Shown one piece after another: positions 44,006 to 52,553 of a stretch of DNA of 64,000 nucleotides. The DNA lies in the NCBI GenBank assembly GCA_965203855.1, contig CBDBDN010000005.1, positions 1-64,000 on the forward strand, written 5' to 3'. How positions within the stretch are numbered: the stretch's first letter is position 1; each line of letters opens with the position of its first letter. Origin of the DNA: Bin87 sp965203855. GTDB taxonomy: Bacteria; Chloroflexota; Dehalococcoidia; Lucifugimonadales; UBA3495. Below the pieces are notes generated by a model. That model was given only the letters and a program-made list of their open reading frames with translations, did no database searches and was not told the origin of the DNA. A program made the position numbers and the translations under genes.

Positions 44006-44326
44006 TTACCACTTCAGCAGGTTGATTTCGTCCAAGTTGACGGTGCCGCGGTTGCGGTACATTCGCAGGATGATGGCAAAGGCCAGGCCGACCTCGGCGG
44101 CGGCTACCGTAATCACAAAGATAGCGATTATCTGCCCGTCAAAGTCGGCAAACCGCCCGCTGCCGTTCAAGTAAGACGCCGCCGCAATCAGGTTAATGTT
44201 GACGGCGTTGAGCATCAGTTCTATGGAAAGCACAATCAGCACGGCGCTGCGCCGGGCCAGGACGCCGTACAGCCCGATGCCGAACAACGCCGCGCTCAAC
44301 AGCTGGAAATACAGCAGCGGAACCAT
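44006..44326 (-). CDS. nuoK: NADH-quinone oxidoreductase subunit K
   Basis: A 106-residue three-helix subunit: LFGIGLYGVLARRSAVLIVLSIELMLNAVNINLIA (with the conserved membrane glutamate) and ITVAAAEVGLAFAIIL with a second one. Standard length, between nuoJ and nuoL. Confidence 0.97.
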   Translation of the reverse strand: MVPLLYFQLLSAALFGIGLYGVLARRSAVLIVLSIELMLNAVNINLIAAASYLNGSGRFADFDGQIIAIFVITVAAAEVGLAFAIILRMYRNRGTVNLDEINLLKW

Positions 44327-44332
44327 CGCCGG

Positions 44333-44863
44333 CTAATCTCCGCCATCCGTCGCGCCGGGGCCGGCAACGGCGTCGGATGCGCCAACGCTCTGCTGCCGGG
44401 CGATGATGATCGCGCCAATCAAGGCCACCAGCAGCACCAGCGAGGCAATCTCAAAAGGCAGCGCCCACTTGGTGAACAGGGATGCCGCCAATCCGGTGAA
44501 CTCCGGCGCTTGCGGTTGGGCGGCGGGCGGCGGGGCCAGCCAGAATGCCGCTCCCAGTATGCCGGACACCGCCAGCGCAGCCAGTATCGCCAACGGCCAC
44601 TGGCGGTTGTCCGTGATGCGCGGGTACTCCGACGAGCGGGTAAGCATTACGGCGAACAGCACTACGATGGTAACGGCGCCGCCGTAAATCAGCACTTGCA
44701 CCAGCGCCAGAAACTCGGCGAACAGCAGCAGATAGACGCCGGCCGCGCCCAGCAGCGACAGCAGCAGGAACAATGCGGCGTGCACCACATTGCGGGTCGC
44801 CACTACGCCGACGGCGCCGCCCAGCGTGAACAGGGATACGATGACGAACAGCGCCAACGCCAC
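44333..44863 (-). CDS. nuoJ: NADH-quinone oxidoreductase subunit J
   Basis: A 176-residue five-helix subunit from a GTG start: ARNVVHAA-like (ATRNVVHAALFLLLSLLGAAGVYLLL), FLALVQVLIYGGAVTIVVLFAVML. The tail is Gly/Ala/Asp-rich. It ends 6 bases before nuoK. Confidence 0.96.
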   Translation of the reverse strand: MALALFVIVSLFTLGGAVGVVATRNVVHAALFLLLSLLGAAGVYLLLFAEFLALVQVLIYGGAVTIVVLFAVMLTRSSEYPRITDNRQWPLAILAALAVSGILGAAFWLAPPPAAQPQAPEFTGLAASLFTKWALPFEIASLVLLVALIGAIIIARQQSVGASDAVAGPGATDGGD

Positions 44864-45023
44864 GGCTACCTGCGCTCCCGGACGGCAAAGCGGCCATCCG
44901 CCGCCGTCCGAATAGATGCCAAAGATGAGCCGCCCCTGCGGCGGCTGCGGTAGTGTGGCTGCGATGCTGATAACGACATTGCGGAATGGAGAGCATTGCC
45001 GGCGCGCGTCATATCGCCGAAGG

Positions 45024-45341
45024 CTAGATGGATTTGAGCAGCGTACAGGTAGCGCATTCGCAGTTGCGCTTGTGCTTGCGGACGGTTTCGCCGACGACCG
45101 CCGACCGGCCGCGCGCCTTGCCGGAGCCGCCGGACTGCCCGCGCCGCTTGCCCTTGCCGGCTTTGTCGGCCCGGCCGGCTTTGGCGCCTTTGCCGGTGAG
45201 CTTGCCGACCAGCCCGCCTACCGCGCGCAGCGGGTTGGGGCCGTCGCCGCCGCTGTTGCGCCGTTCTACGCACTCCACACAGGTGCAATACTCCGGGTGG
45301 CGCGGCGACAGATTGCGAAAGCGTTCATCCTCTCTGGGCAA
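45024..45341 (-). CDS. Small basic protein with two CxCxxC motifs, between nuoI and nuoJ
   Basis: A 105-residue protein from a TTG start with a strong AGGGGGAT site. It has CTCVEC at residues 19-24 and CECATC at 94-99, flanking a very basic Gly/Lys/Arg-rich centre. The paired motifs suggest binding of one Zn or Fe ion. Its place inside the nuo operon hints at a role near complex I assembly, but this is only inference; no family is recognised. Confidence 0.6.
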   Translation of the reverse strand: MPREDERFRNLSPRHPEYCTCVECVERRNSGGDGPNPLRAVGGLVGKLTGKGAKAGRADKAGKGKRRGQSGGSGKARGRSAVVGETVRKHKRNCECATCTLLKSI

Positions 45342-45392
45342 AGTATCCCCCTGGGCGCGGTGCGATAGGGCTGATGCGTAATCGGGCGGCAG

Positions 45393-45932
45393 TTAGTCCG
45401 CTGCGGAATCGTCAGCGGCGCCAGCCGCTGCTTTGGCGGCGTCGGCTTTTTGCTTGGCCAGCACGGTTGGAGGAATCCAGCCGGTGGCGTCCTGGTATTT
45501 TTGGCCGATGTCCAGCAGGACGGGTAGATCTACCCGGTCGCCGTTGCGCTGGTAGGTACTCATTTCGTGTTCGTGGCTCATCACGATGGCGTCAAAATTG
45601 CAGTATTCTACGCAGATGCCGCACAGGATACAGCGATTGAGGTTGATTTCAAAGTAATCAACGATTTTACGGCGCTTGCTTTCGCCGTCGGCGTGCTTGG
45701 GGTTGTCCATCATGCTGGCCGACATACACTGCGTCGGGCAGTTGCGGATGCAGACCATGCAGCCGGTGCAATAGGGTTCGCTGACGGCGTTATCCCAAGT
45801 TAGCGCCGGAAAGCCCATAAAACGGGGGCGCACCGGAGTGGACTGCTTGGGGTACTGCTGCGTTACCGGGCGGCGCAGCCCGGATACAGTGGAGGCCAGC
45901 GTCAGCATCATTCCTTTCACGCTTTCCAACAT
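45393..45932 (-). CDS. nuoI: NADH-quinone oxidoreductase subunit I
   Basis: A 179-residue iron-sulfur subunit with two 4Fe-4S ferredoxin motifs, CTGCMVCIRNCPTQC and CILCGICVEYCNFDA, which carry electrons toward NuoB. The N-terminal segment and the charged C-terminal tail are typical. The next gene upstream in transcription is the last Uma2 copy. Confidence 0.96.
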   Translation of the reverse strand: MLESVKGMMLTLASTVSGLRRPVTQQYPKQSTPVRPRFMGFPALTWDNAVSEPYCTGCMVCIRNCPTQCMSASMMDNPKHADGESKRRKIVDYFEINLNRCILCGICVEYCNFDAIVMSHEHEMSTYQRNGDRVDLPVLLDIGQKYQDATGWIPPTVLAKQKADAAKAAAGAADDSAAD

Positions 45933-45965
45933 TCTTATTCGCTCCCACTTGTCAATGTCGCCGGG

Positions 45966-46556
45966 CTACGGCTGCCGGTCCAGCACGGCGAAAATCTCGG
46001 ACACCCGGCAGGCGAACCCCGGTATCTCCGGTTCGCCGTACAGCATAGCATCGCCCGCATAAACCTGCTCCGGGATACCGGGACGGCGGACGGTTACGAT
46101 GCGCTCCCCGGGATAAGCCAGCCACACTACCCGCGTCCCGTTGGCAAAGTATTCGGCAATTTTGCGTTCCAGATCCGCCGGCCGATTGCCCGGTGAAATT
46201 ACTTCAACTGACACATCTGGCGCAAAGTGCGGAAAGCCGCCCGCATCCTCGTCATAGGCGGCCATCCGCGTCCAAGTCGTAACATGGACATCCGGGAACC
46301 GCAGGGTATGCGGCGACATCTGAAAGCCGGTCGCTACGCCTGCCGTCAACGGCAACCCGGTCGCTACGATATGCAATCGGAGCAACAGGTGGATTTCGCC
46401 GGTTATACTGCCGTGCCGGGGCGCGCCGTCCATATCAATCAGCTCTCCATCCACCAGCTCGTAGCGATGGCCGGGGTCTTCCGGCATCGCCCAGAACTCG
46501 GCGGCGGTGATTTTGCGGCCTGTGGTAGTAGTGATTTTGCGGGTTATTGTGGTCAT
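45966..46556 (-). CDS. Uma2-family endonuclease, tandem copy 4
   Basis: A 196-residue PD-(D/E)XK Uma2 (DUF820) protein. The fold signature is RYELVDGELIDMDG, RFPDVHVTTW, the EVISPGN glutamate and KIAEYFANGTRVVWLAYPG. It is nearly identical to the three neighbouring copies except in residues about 50-73 (SITGEIHLLLRLHIVATGL). It shares the block VEVISPGNRPADLERK with copy 3. It is closest to nuoI (33 bases). Confidence 0.85.
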   Translation of the reverse strand: MTTITRKITTTTGRKITAAEFWAMPEDPGHRYELVDGELIDMDGAPRHGSITGEIHLLLRLHIVATGLPLTAGVATGFQMSPHTLRFPDVHVTTWTRMAAYDEDAGGFPHFAPDVSVEVISPGNRPADLERKIAEYFANGTRVVWLAYPGERIVTVRRPGIPEQVYAGDAMLYGEPEIPGFACRVSEIFAVLDRQP

Positions 46557-46577
46557 AACAGCCCATCCTGACGGCAG

Positions 46578-47174
46578 CTATGCGCCGATGCGCCGATCCA
46601 AAACGGCGAAAATCTCGGACACCCGGCAGGCGAATCCCGGTATCTCCGGATCGCCGTACAGCATAGCATCGCCCGCATAAACCTGCTCCGGGATACCGGG
46701 CCGGCGGACGGTTACGATGCGCTCCCCGGGATAAGCCAGCCACACTACCCGCGTCCCGTTGGCGAAGTATTCAGCAATTTTGCGTTCCAGATCCGCCGGC
46801 CGATTGCCCGGTGAAATTACCTCAACTGCCACATCCGGCGCAAAGTGCGGAAAGCCGCCGGCGTCCTCGTCATAGGCCGCCATCCGCGTCCAGGTCGTAA
46901 CATGGACGTCCGGGAACCGCAGGGTATGCGGCGTCATCTGAAAGCCGGTCGCTACGCCGACATCCAACGGCAATTCAGCAGCGTCTATGTAGTCACCAAG
47001 CAGTCGGGCTATTTTGGTAGTAGTTTTACCGTGCCGGGGCGCGCCGTCCATATCAATCAGCTCTCCATCCACCAGCTCGTAGCGATGGCCGGGGTCTTCC
47101 GGCATCGCCCAGAACTCGGCGGCGGTGATTTTGCGGCCTGTGGTAGTAGTGATTTTGCGGGTTATTGTGGTCAT
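46578..47174 (-). CDS. Uma2-family endonuclease, tandem copy 3
   Basis: A 198-residue Uma2 paralogue with the variable block KTTTKIARLLGDYIDAAEL at residues 50-68. The rest matches copy 4 almost exactly, including VEVISPGNRPADLERK and WLAYPGERIV. The 21-base spacer to copy 4 contains the ribosome binding site AGGATGG and is the same in the other two spacers. Confidence 0.85.
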   Translation of the reverse strand: MTTITRKITTTTGRKITAAEFWAMPEDPGHRYELVDGELIDMDGAPRHGKTTTKIARLLGDYIDAAELPLDVGVATGFQMTPHTLRFPDVHVTTWTRMAAYDEDAGGFPHFAPDVAVEVISPGNRPADLERKIAEYFANGTRVVWLAYPGERIVTVRRPGIPEQVYAGDAMLYGDPEIPGFACRVSEIFAVLDRRIGA

Positions 47175-47195
47175 AACAGCCCATCCTGACGGCAG

Positions 47196-47792
47196 CTATG
47201 CGCCGATGCGCCGATCCAAAACGGCGAAAATATCGGACACCCGGCAGGCGAACCCCGGTATCTCCGGCGCGCCGTACAGCATAGCATCGCCCCCATAAAC
47301 CTGCTCCGGCATACCGGGACGACGGACGGTTACGATGCGCGGGCCGGGATCGGCAATCCAGACCGCGCTTGCGCCGTTGGCGAAGTACTCCGCCGTTTTG
47401 CGATCCAATTCCGCCGGCGTATTGCTTGGCGATACTACTTCAATCGCCACATCCGGCGCAAAATGCGGAAAGCCCCCGGCGTCCTCGTCATAGGCGGCCA
47501 TCCGCGTCCAGGTCGTAACATGGACATCCGGGAACCGGAGGGTATGCGGCGACATCTGAAAGCCGGTGGCTACGCCGACATCCAACGGCAGTTTTTCGCT
47601 CTTAATGTGGGTCATGAGCAACATTCCAATTTCGCCGGTTATTCTGCCATGCCGGGGCGCGCCGTCCATATCAATCAGCTCTCCATCCACCAGCTCGTAG
47701 CGATGGCCGGGGTCTTCCGGCATCGCCCAGAACTCGGCGGCGGTGATTTTGCGGCCTGTGGTAGTAGTGATTTTGCGGGTTATTGTGGTCAT
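47196..47792 (-). CDS. Uma2-family endonuclease, tandem copy 2
   Basis: A 198-residue Uma2 paralogue with the variable block RITGEIGMLLMTHIKSEKL. In the C-terminal half it shares IEVVSPSNTPAELDRK and WIADPGPRIV with copy 1, and differs there from copies 3 and 4. Start region and spacer are identical to copies 3 and 4. Confidence 0.85.
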   Translation of the reverse strand: MTTITRKITTTTGRKITAAEFWAMPEDPGHRYELVDGELIDMDGAPRHGRITGEIGMLLMTHIKSEKLPLDVGVATGFQMSPHTLRFPDVHVTTWTRMAAYDEDAGGFPHFAPDVAIEVVSPSNTPAELDRKTAEYFANGASAVWIADPGPRIVTVRRPGMPEQVYGGDAMLYGAPEIPGFACRVSDIFAVLDRRIGA

Positions 47793-47813
47793 AACAGCCC
47801 ATCCTGACGGCAG

Positions 47814-48404
47814 CTATGCGCCAATGCGCCGATCCAGCACGGCGAATATCTCGGACACCCGGCAGGCGAACCCCGGTATCTCCGGATCGCCGTACAGCAT
47901 AGCATCGCCCGCATAAACCTGCTCCGGCATACCGGGCCGGCGAACAGCTACGATGCGCGGGCCGGGATCGGCAATCCAGACTGCACTTGCGCCGTTGGCG
48001 AAGTACTCCGCCGTTTTACGATCCAATTCCGCCGGCGTATTGCTTGGCGATACTACTTCAATCGCCACATCCGGCGCAAAATGCGGAAAGCCCCCGGCAT
48101 CCTCGTCATAGGCCGCCATCCGCGTCCAGGTCGTAACATGGACATCCGGGAACCGCAGGTTATGCGGCGACATCTGAAAGCCGGTCGCTACGCCGACGTC
48201 CATGGACAACCCGGCACGCGCGACGTGGTCATCGATCAGGCGAAAAATATGTCCGGTCATCCGACCGTGCCGGGGCGCTCCGTCCATATCAATCAGCTCT
48301 CCATCCACCAGCTCGTAGCGATGCCCGGGGGCTTCCGACATCGCCCAGAACTCGGCGACGGTGATTTTGCGGCCGGTGGTGGTTTTGCGGGTTATGGTGG
48401 TCAT
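47814..48404 (-). CDS. Uma2-family endonuclease, tandem copy 1
   Basis: A 196-residue Uma2 paralogue, first of the array in transcription order, 57 bases after nuoH. Its N terminus lacks two residues found in the others (TTITRKTTTGRKIT) and its variable block is RMTGHIFRLIDDHVARAGL. Its upstream sequence differs from the standard spacer, so it is likely the founder copy. Uma2 proteins are predicted nucleases of unknown biological role, abundant in Cyanobacteria and Chloroflexi. Confidence 0.85.
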   Translation of the reverse strand: MTTITRKTTTGRKITVAEFWAMSEAPGHRYELVDGELIDMDGAPRHGRMTGHIFRLIDDHVARAGLSMDVGVATGFQMSPHNLRFPDVHVTTWTRMAAYDEDAGGFPHFAPDVAIEVVSPSNTPAELDRKTAEYFANGASAVWIADPGPRIVAVRRPGMPEQVYAGDAMLYGDPEIPGFACRVSEIFAVLDRRIGA

Positions 48405-48461
48405 AGCGGCGGCGCCTTTTCGCGGTGTCTATTATCATAACAGCATTCAAGGGTTGGCGGG

Positions 48462-49580
48462 CTACCCGGTTGAGGCGCGGCGCATCGCTTCAACCCGGCG
48501 GCGGACCTCGGCAACGCGCCGCGCCGGCGCCGTCATCCGGCGGTAGATTATCCAGCCGGCCAGCAGCAGCCCGACCGCCGACAGCAGCGTCAAACTCCAC
48601 CAGGGCCAGCCGTAGAACCGATAGACGGCGGCGATGACCACCGTGTAAAAGGCCAGCGGCACCATCACTTTCCAGGCGAATGCCATCAGCTGGTCAATAC
48701 GCAGGCGGGGGAAAGTGCCGCGCACCCAGAAAATGACCAGTATCACGGCGTAGGTTTTCAGCAGGAACCAGGCTACATCCGGCAGCGCCGGCCCGCCCCA
48801 GCCGCCCAGGAACAGCAGCGTGGCGAGGGCTGCGATGGCGAATGTATTAATGTATTCCGCCAGAAAGAAAACCGACCAGTGCGCCCCGCTGTACTCTACG
48901 AAAGGCCCCCCCACCACTTCGCTTTCGGCATGGTAAATGTCAAAAGGCGTGCGGCCTACTTCGGCCAGTCCGGCAATGAAAAATACCACGAAGCCCAGGG
49001 GCAGCAGGGCAATGTAGGGCAGTCCGGCCTGCTGCGCTACGATTTCCCGCAAATCCAGCGACTGCGCCAGTATCGCTACCGCCGCCGCTACCAACACCAC
49101 CGGAATTTCGTAAGAAATCAGCTGCGCCGCCGAGCGCAGCCCGCCCATAATGCCGTACTTGTTGGCCGAACCCCAGCCGGCCAGCACCAGCCCCAGGATG
49201 CCGATGACCGCAAAGGCGATGATGTAGAACAGGCCCAACGGCAAGTTGCGGATGACTGCGTTTTCGCCGCCCGGTATCGTAACCCAGATTACAAACGCCG
49301 ACACCACTACGATTACCGGCGCAACCCAGAAAATCGCCCGCTGCGAGTCGGTAGGGATGATGTCCTCTTTGAGGATCAGCTTCACGGCATCGGCGACGGG
49401 TTGCAGCAGGCCAAACTTGCCGGTGCGGGTCGGGCCGTAGCGCAGTTGCAGCCGCCCCAAGGCTTTGCGTTCCAGCCAGGTCAGCGACAGCACGATAACC
49501 GAGAGCGCGGCGAACAATGCCGCCAACCCCAGCGCGCTCCAGGCAACGTCGACCAGAAAAGCCGTCGGCAGAAAAGTCAT
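48462..49580 (-). CDS. nuoH: NADH-quinone oxidoreductase subunit H
   Basis: A 372-residue eight-helix membrane subunit near the quinone site: WLERKALGRLQLRYGPTRTGKFGLLQPVADAVKLILKED, GWGSANKYGIMGGLRSAAQLISYEIP, GRTPFDIYHAESEVVGGPFVEYSG and RGTFPRLRIDQLMAFAWKV. All are family hallmarks. The start overlaps the nuoD stop by four bases (ATGA). Confidence 0.97.
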   Translation of the reverse strand: MTFLPTAFLVDVAWSALGLAALFAALSVIVLSLTWLERKALGRLQLRYGPTRTGKFGLLQPVADAVKLILKEDIIPTDSQRAIFWVAPVIVVVSAFVIWVTIPGGENAVIRNLPLGLFYIIAFAVIGILGLVLAGWGSANKYGIMGGLRSAAQLISYEIPVVLVAAAVAILAQSLDLREIVAQQAGLPYIALLPLGFVVFFIAGLAEVGRTPFDIYHAESEVVGGPFVEYSGAHWSVFFLAEYINTFAIAALATLLFLGGWGGPALPDVAWFLLKTYAVILVIFWVRGTFPRLRIDQLMAFAWKVMVPLAFYTVVIAAVYRFYGWPWWSLTLLSAVGLLLAGWIIYRRMTAPARRVAEVRRRVEAMRRASTG

Positions 49581-50722
49581 CGGTCAACCTCGCCCAGCAC
49601 GATGTCCAGGGAACCGAGGACGACCACGCTGTCAGCCAGCCAGGTATCGCGCAGCAGCCGGCGCAGCGCCGACAGGTTGCAGAACGACGGCGGACGGACT
49701 TTCAGCCGGTAGGGTTTGTCGCTGCCGTCGCTGACCAGATAGACGCCGATTTCGCCCCGGGGGTTCTCAGCGCGTACATACGACTCTCCGGCCGGCGGGC
49801 GGATGAGACGCCGGCCCAGCGGGGAGGCTACCGGGCCGTCAGGCAGTCGCGCCATAGCCTGCTCTACAATCCGCAGGGATTGATACATTTCCTGCACGCG
49901 CACCCAATGACGATCCCAGCAATCGCCGTCCAGCCCAACGGGAACATCAAAGTCAAAGCGGTCGTAAATGGAATAGGGCTGCGCCTTGCGGACATCGTAT
50001 TCGTAACCGCACGCGCGCAGCAAGGGCCCGGTCAAGCCCAAGGCAATCGCTTCGTCGGCGCTGAGCGGGCTGATGTCCTTAAGGCGGGACAGGAAAATCT
50101 CGTTGAAAGTTAGAATCCGGTCGCTCTGTTCCACATCTGCGCGCAGCACGGGCATCAGGTCGGCTACCAGCTGGCGGAAATTGTCCGGCACATCCTCTTT
50201 GAGGCCGCCGATGCGAAAATAGTTGTGCATCATCCGCGCGCCTGATACCGCCTCAAACAATGCCTGCACCCTTTCCCGGCCCCGGAAAGAGAACATTACC
50301 GGCGTCATTGCCCCGGCGTCCAGGCCCATAGTGCCGACATAGAGCAGGTGGCTGGCAATGCGGTTCAGTTCGCAAAGAATGACGCGGATGTATTCGGCGC
50401 GTTCCGGCACTTCCAAGCCCATCAGCTTTTCAACGGCCAGGCAGTAAGCCAGTTCGTTGTTGAAATTGCCGATGTAGTCCATCCGGTCAAACAGCGTGAT
50501 TATCTGATGATACTGCTCGCCCTCGCACAGCTTTTCGGAGCCGCGATGCAGGTAGCCGATGTGGGGTTCAACATCAACGATTTTCTCGCCGTCCACCCAC
50601 AGCACCATACGAAAGACGCCGTGCGTAGAAGGATGCTGCGGCCCCATGTTGAGCAGCATTTCGACGGGCTGCGTGTCCGTCCGTATGCCGGTAGCCGGCG
50701 GGGGTGTAGCGGCTGCAATCAT
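49577..50722 (-). CDS. nuoD: NADH-quinone oxidoreductase subunit D
   Basis: A 381-residue 49-kDa-type subunit lining the quinone pocket: NMGPQHPSTHGVFRMVLWVDGE, HIGYLHRGSEKLCE, YIGNFNNELAYCLAVEKL, GARMMHNYFRIGGL and the C-terminal RLKVRPPSFCNLSAL. Full-length. It is preceded by a non-nuo Uma2 gene. Confidence 0.97.
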   Translation of the reverse strand: MIAAATPPPATGIRTDTQPVEMLLNMGPQHPSTHGVFRMVLWVDGEKIVDVEPHIGYLHRGSEKLCEGEQYHQIITLFDRMDYIGNFNNELAYCLAVEKLMGLEVPERAEYIRVILCELNRIASHLLYVGTMGLDAGAMTPVMFSFRGRERVQALFEAVSGARMMHNYFRIGGLKEDVPDNFRQLVADLMPVLRADVEQSDRILTFNEIFLSRLKDISPLSADEAIALGLTGPLLRACGYEYDVRKAQPYSIYDRFDFDVPVGLDGDCWDRHWVRVQEMYQSLRIVEQAMARLPDGPVASPLGRRLIRPPAGESYVRAENPRGEIGVYLVSDGSDKPYRLKVRPPSFCNLSALRRLLRDTWLADSVVVLGSLDIVLGEVDR

Positions 50723-50781
50723 AATTTCGGGCGTCGGGTAGCCGGGGTTGGGGCAGATGATGGTACAGGAAACCGGGTTGG

Positions 50782-51756
50782 CTAGGCAGCAGGCGGTTGG
50801 GGATTACGCAGTCGCGCGATTTCCGCTTCCAGTTCCCGTTTGCGCGCTACGGCGGCGGCGTGGCGGGCTTCGGCGGCATCGCGTTGCACTTCGGCGTCAG
50901 CGAGTTGCGATTCAGCGGCGCGGCGCCGAGCTTCGGCGTCATCGCGTTGCGCCTCGGCAGTGCGGCGACGGGTTTCGGAGTCATCAAGTTGCGCCTTGGC
51001 GGCCTCACGACCGGCCAAAGCAATCTCACGACCGGCCAAAGCGGCCTCGTGGCCCGCCTCGGCAGCGCGGCGGGCGCTGCGTTCCGCATCCCGTTCCGTT
51101 TGCGCGATCAACAGATCCGCTTCGGCGATCATCCGCCCGTCCGCTTCGTCATCGTGCGTTGGCAGATAGCGTTCATTGACCGGGTCGTACCAGCGCAGTT
51201 CTCCGTACTCCCAGCACAGATCCAGGTTCAGAGTATCGCTGTGGCCCCAGTACCGATCAGCGTCGGCCCGGTGAATGGCAATCGGCTGGTATTCTCCGTT
51301 GACCAGGCGGTCGCCGGCCAGCCCCGCCCGGTAGTAACGCCCGCCGGTGGGGTCAAACCGCCAGTATTCCGACACGCCGTAGGCAGCGTAGCCGTCGCGC
51401 TTATAAGTGATGTCGTTGCGGGCAGTATGTATGGATGCTACCTCCAGCACGAAATCCGGCGACTTTTCCCGTTCCGCGACGGCATAGCCCCGCGCGGACA
51501 TTATGGCATCCCGGTCCACGCCGAAAGCGACGATTATATCCGGGTTCAGCAGCCCCTCTTGCGGACCGGTAATCCAGCCGATGGGCATTTCGCCCAGCAC
51601 CAGAGTAGTATCCGGCGCGCCCAAATGCCGAATCAACGCCGTGATATGGCCGGGGCGGTGTAGGTAGATGATGTTCTGCATATCGCCCCGGGGCGGCATT
51701 TCGGGGAACTGCGCGCCCGGCGGCGCCGCCGGCGCAAGCGGTTTGGTGATTGTCAT
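50782..51756 (-). CDS. Uma2-family endonuclease with long C-terminal coiled coil
   Basis: A 324-residue protein. Residues 1-210 are a Uma2-like PD-(D/E)XK domain (LNPDIIVAFGV, SPDFVLEVASIHT, KRDGYAAYGVSEYWRFDP). Residues about 215-318 are an uninterrupted charged helix with repeats such as AEAQRDDAEARRRAAESQ, a coiled coil that would allow multimer formation. It lies between nuoD and the HicB-like gene. It is distant in sequence from the four-copy array. Confidence 0.8.
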   Translation of the reverse strand: MTITKPLAPAAPPGAQFPEMPPRGDMQNIIYLHRPGHITALIRHLGAPDTTLVLGEMPIGWITGPQEGLLNPDIIVAFGVDRDAIMSARGYAVAEREKSPDFVLEVASIHTARNDITYKRDGYAAYGVSEYWRFDPTGGRYYRAGLAGDRLVNGEYQPIAIHRADADRYWGHSDTLNLDLCWEYGELRWYDPVNERYLPTHDDEADGRMIAEADLLIAQTERDAERSARRAAEAGHEAALAGREIALAGREAAKAQLDDSETRRRTAEAQRDDAEARRRAAESQLADAEVQRDAAEARHAAAVARKRELEAEIARLRNPQPPAA

Positions 51757-51852
51757 AGCACAGCCTCATGCTCACAGAGCGGCAGCCGGATTTTCTGCCA
51801 TTGGCATTATACCCGATTCGCCGCCGGACGCTATACCGCACCCGGCGCGCCG

Positions 51853-52137
51853 TCAGCCGTCAAACGGCGAACCGATGAACCGGATGCTGGGCTGCGGCGG
51901 TTCAATGCGGCTGCTCATCCAGACTTCGCCGTTATCGTAAAATCCCGCTTCAATCAGGACTTCATCCAGAATGCCCAGCTCCGCGCAGTCCTCCAGATAG
52001 TCGGATACCTGACGCCGCAATGCGGTGCGGGCTGCGTCGCGCGTATCGCCGAAAGCCGTCATCGTCAGCTCCGGGCAGTAAGCTTCCCAGCCGCCGCCAA
52101 CCCGCGCTTCCTCAATGCGATAGGCAATGCGTTCCAT
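51853..52137 (-). CDS. HicB-like protein (orphan antitoxin-type)
   Basis: A 94-residue protein: YRIEEARVGGGWEAYCPELTMTAFGDTRDAARTALRRQVSDYLED has the HicB partial-RNase-H-like pattern (G-W-x-A-x-x-P-E-L ... G-D-T-x-x-x-A). HicB proteins neutralise HicA toxins, but no HicA-like gene is adjacent and no DNA-binding domain follows. It may be a domesticated relative. Confidence 0.6.
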   Translation of the reverse strand: MERIAYRIEEARVGGGWEAYCPELTMTAFGDTRDAARTALRRQVSDYLEDCAELGILDEVLIEAGFYDNGEVWMSSRIEPPQPSIRFIGSPFDG

Positions 52138-52160
52138 AGCCGATTAGCAACCTGCGCCGG

Positions 52161-52541
52161 CTAGGAACCCGCGCCGGCGCCGGAAGCAGAGGCGGCAGCG
52201 TGGTCAGCGCGGTTGGCGAAATGCAGGATAATTTCGGTTTCCTCGTCAATGTGGCCGTCAATGCCCAGAGTTTCGGGCAGGCTGCCCGCCGTATCCTGCC
52301 GTTCCAGCCAATTGCGGACGGTTTGCACCAGGGCGTTCTCGGCGGCGGACGGCGTGCCGCCGCCGCCCTCCAGTCCCAGGTTTGCGACGGCAACCAGCCG
52401 GATGCCGCCGTCCGCATCGGGCAGTTCCAGGGCGTCAACGATGGCGCAAAACCGCCGGCCGTCGGCAATGACGCGGGCCTGCAATACCAGCGATTCCAGC
52501 AAAAGCGGCGCGTCAGCAGCGGCTGTTGTCGCTGTTGTCAT
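52161..52541 (-). CDS. Hypothetical protein, possible HicB-like fold
   Basis: A 126-residue protein (LVLQARVIADGRRFCAIVDALEL, GGGGTPSAAENALVQTVRNWLERQDTAGSLPETLGI). The A-x-N-A-L-x-x-T-x-x-x-W-L pattern resembles HicB-like proteins. It lies between nuoC and the HicB-like gene, 12 bases after nuoC. Function not known. Confidence 0.5.
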   Translation of the reverse strand: MTTATTAAADAPLLLESLVLQARVIADGRRFCAIVDALELPDADGGIRLVAVANLGLEGGGGTPSAAENALVQTVRNWLERQDTAGSLPETLGIDGHIDEETEIILHFANRADHAAASASGAGAGS

Positions 52542-52553
52542 CGGCGGGCCGGC

